Source: an uncultured Fodinibius sp.
Lineage (GTDB): Bacteria; Bacteroidota; Rhodothermia; Balneolales; Balneolaceae
NCBI GenBank assembly: GCA_913057775.1
Contig: CAJXOG010000007.1
Location: 62,001-126,000, forward strand
DNA length: 64,000 nt
Reading direction: 5' to 3'
The position numbers and the translations under genes are program-made. Shown one piece after another: positions 63,809-64,000 of this stretch (positions are counted from its first letter, which is position 1; every line of letters starts with the position of its first letter). The notes beneath the pieces are model-generated. The model did not search any database and was not told the DNA's origin. It worked only from the letters and a program-made list of their open reading frames with translations.

Positions 63809-64000
63809 TTATTTACGAATTCCTAAATCACTAATAAGTTCTCGATATTTTTCAATATCGTTATCTTTGAGGTAGTCGAGTAGCTTTCGTCGTTTCCCTA
63901 CCAGCTTTAACAATCCTCTTCGAGAATGATGATCCTGGGTGTTTTCCTGAATGTGATTAGTCAGATCATTAATACGCTCAGTTAATATTGCAATCTGAGC
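63809..64000 (-). CDS. rpsO: Ribosomal protein S15, C-terminal part (partial)
   Basis: The minus-strand frame from the window edge to the stop at 63809-63811 gives 63 residues with the S15 pattern: [39 protein letters not shown], ending in [10 protein letters not shown]15 binds 16S rRNA and organises the central domain of the 30S subunit. The start lies outside the window. Order rpsO-pnp is conserved in many bacteria. Confidence 0.95.
   Translation of the reverse strand, partial: AQIAILTERINDLTNHIQENTQDHHSRRGLLKLVGKRRKLLDYLKDNDIEKYRELISDLGIRK

Overview
The window is chromosomal DNA from a bacterium of the Bacteroidota/Balneolota/Rhodothermota branch, most likely a Balneolota-type marine or halophilic organism. 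This is inferred from gene content: LolD-type ABC ATPase, DUF5723 outer-membrane protein, SbsA-like Ig lipoprotein, TonB, fused isobutyryl-CoA mutase, and Tat-exported GMC and Gfo/Idh enzymes. Ribosome-binding sites are weak and one clear promoter has the TAnnTTTG -7 box. No database search was possible, so the taxon is a judgement.

Layout. Positions 1-3225 (+) form a housekeeping run: the end of pheT, a coiled-coil protein, zapA, a YmdB-type phosphodiesterase, a lolD-like ATPase and a TPR membrane protein, closed by a hairpin terminator. Positions 3302-10364 (-) hold a sugar-oxidation locus: two Gfo/Idh/MocA oxidoreductases, a gluconate-2-dehydrogenase-subunit-3 homologue, a GMC oxidoreductase, a DUF1080 lipoprotein and a TIM-barrel protein. 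This gene set fits metabolism of 3-keto-glycosides. Positions 10667-19270 (-) carry an alpha/beta hydrolase, IcmF, MprF and an Ig-like lipoprotein, apparently one operon with a visible promoter. Positions 19531-22722 (+) hold pncB, pncA and an FAD oxidoreductase. Two envelope proteins follow on the minus strand.

Positions 26199-49359 are a roughly 23-kb integrated element. A perfect 27-bp direct repeat bounds it. One copy is the 3' end of an intact tRNA-Ser(GGA) at 49334-49421; the other is a detached fragment at 26199-26225. Beside the intact tRNA lie a tyrosine recombinase, a MerR-like DNA-binding protein, a RepA-like ATPase and 11-bp iteron-like repeats. No relaxase, conjugation or phage structural gene is visible. 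The cargo looks like defence: an Mrr-like PD-(D/E)XK protein, an HNH nuclease, a GIY-YIG nuclease joined to a PUA/EVE-like reader domain, a stand-alone EVE-like reader, another PD-(D/E)XK nuclease, and a complete Dcm / McrB-like / McrC-like / Vsr restriction-modification set. Several unknown proteins sit among them. A family of intergenic hairpin repeats (near 32711, 33731, 45291 and 45564) recurs in the element. Two of them bracket the EVE-like reader gene. These repeats and the reader-nuclease group are the best candidates for something undescribed.

Positions 49467-64000 return to housekeeping genes, mostly on the minus strand: tonB, murQ, a DUF4260 protein coupled to accC, an esterase homologue lacking its catalytic residues, a squalene/phytoene synthase, purC (+), an ECF sigma factor with a small partner protein, holA, asnS with an unusual coiled-coil insertion, an M16 peptidase, pnp, and the 3' end of rpsO.
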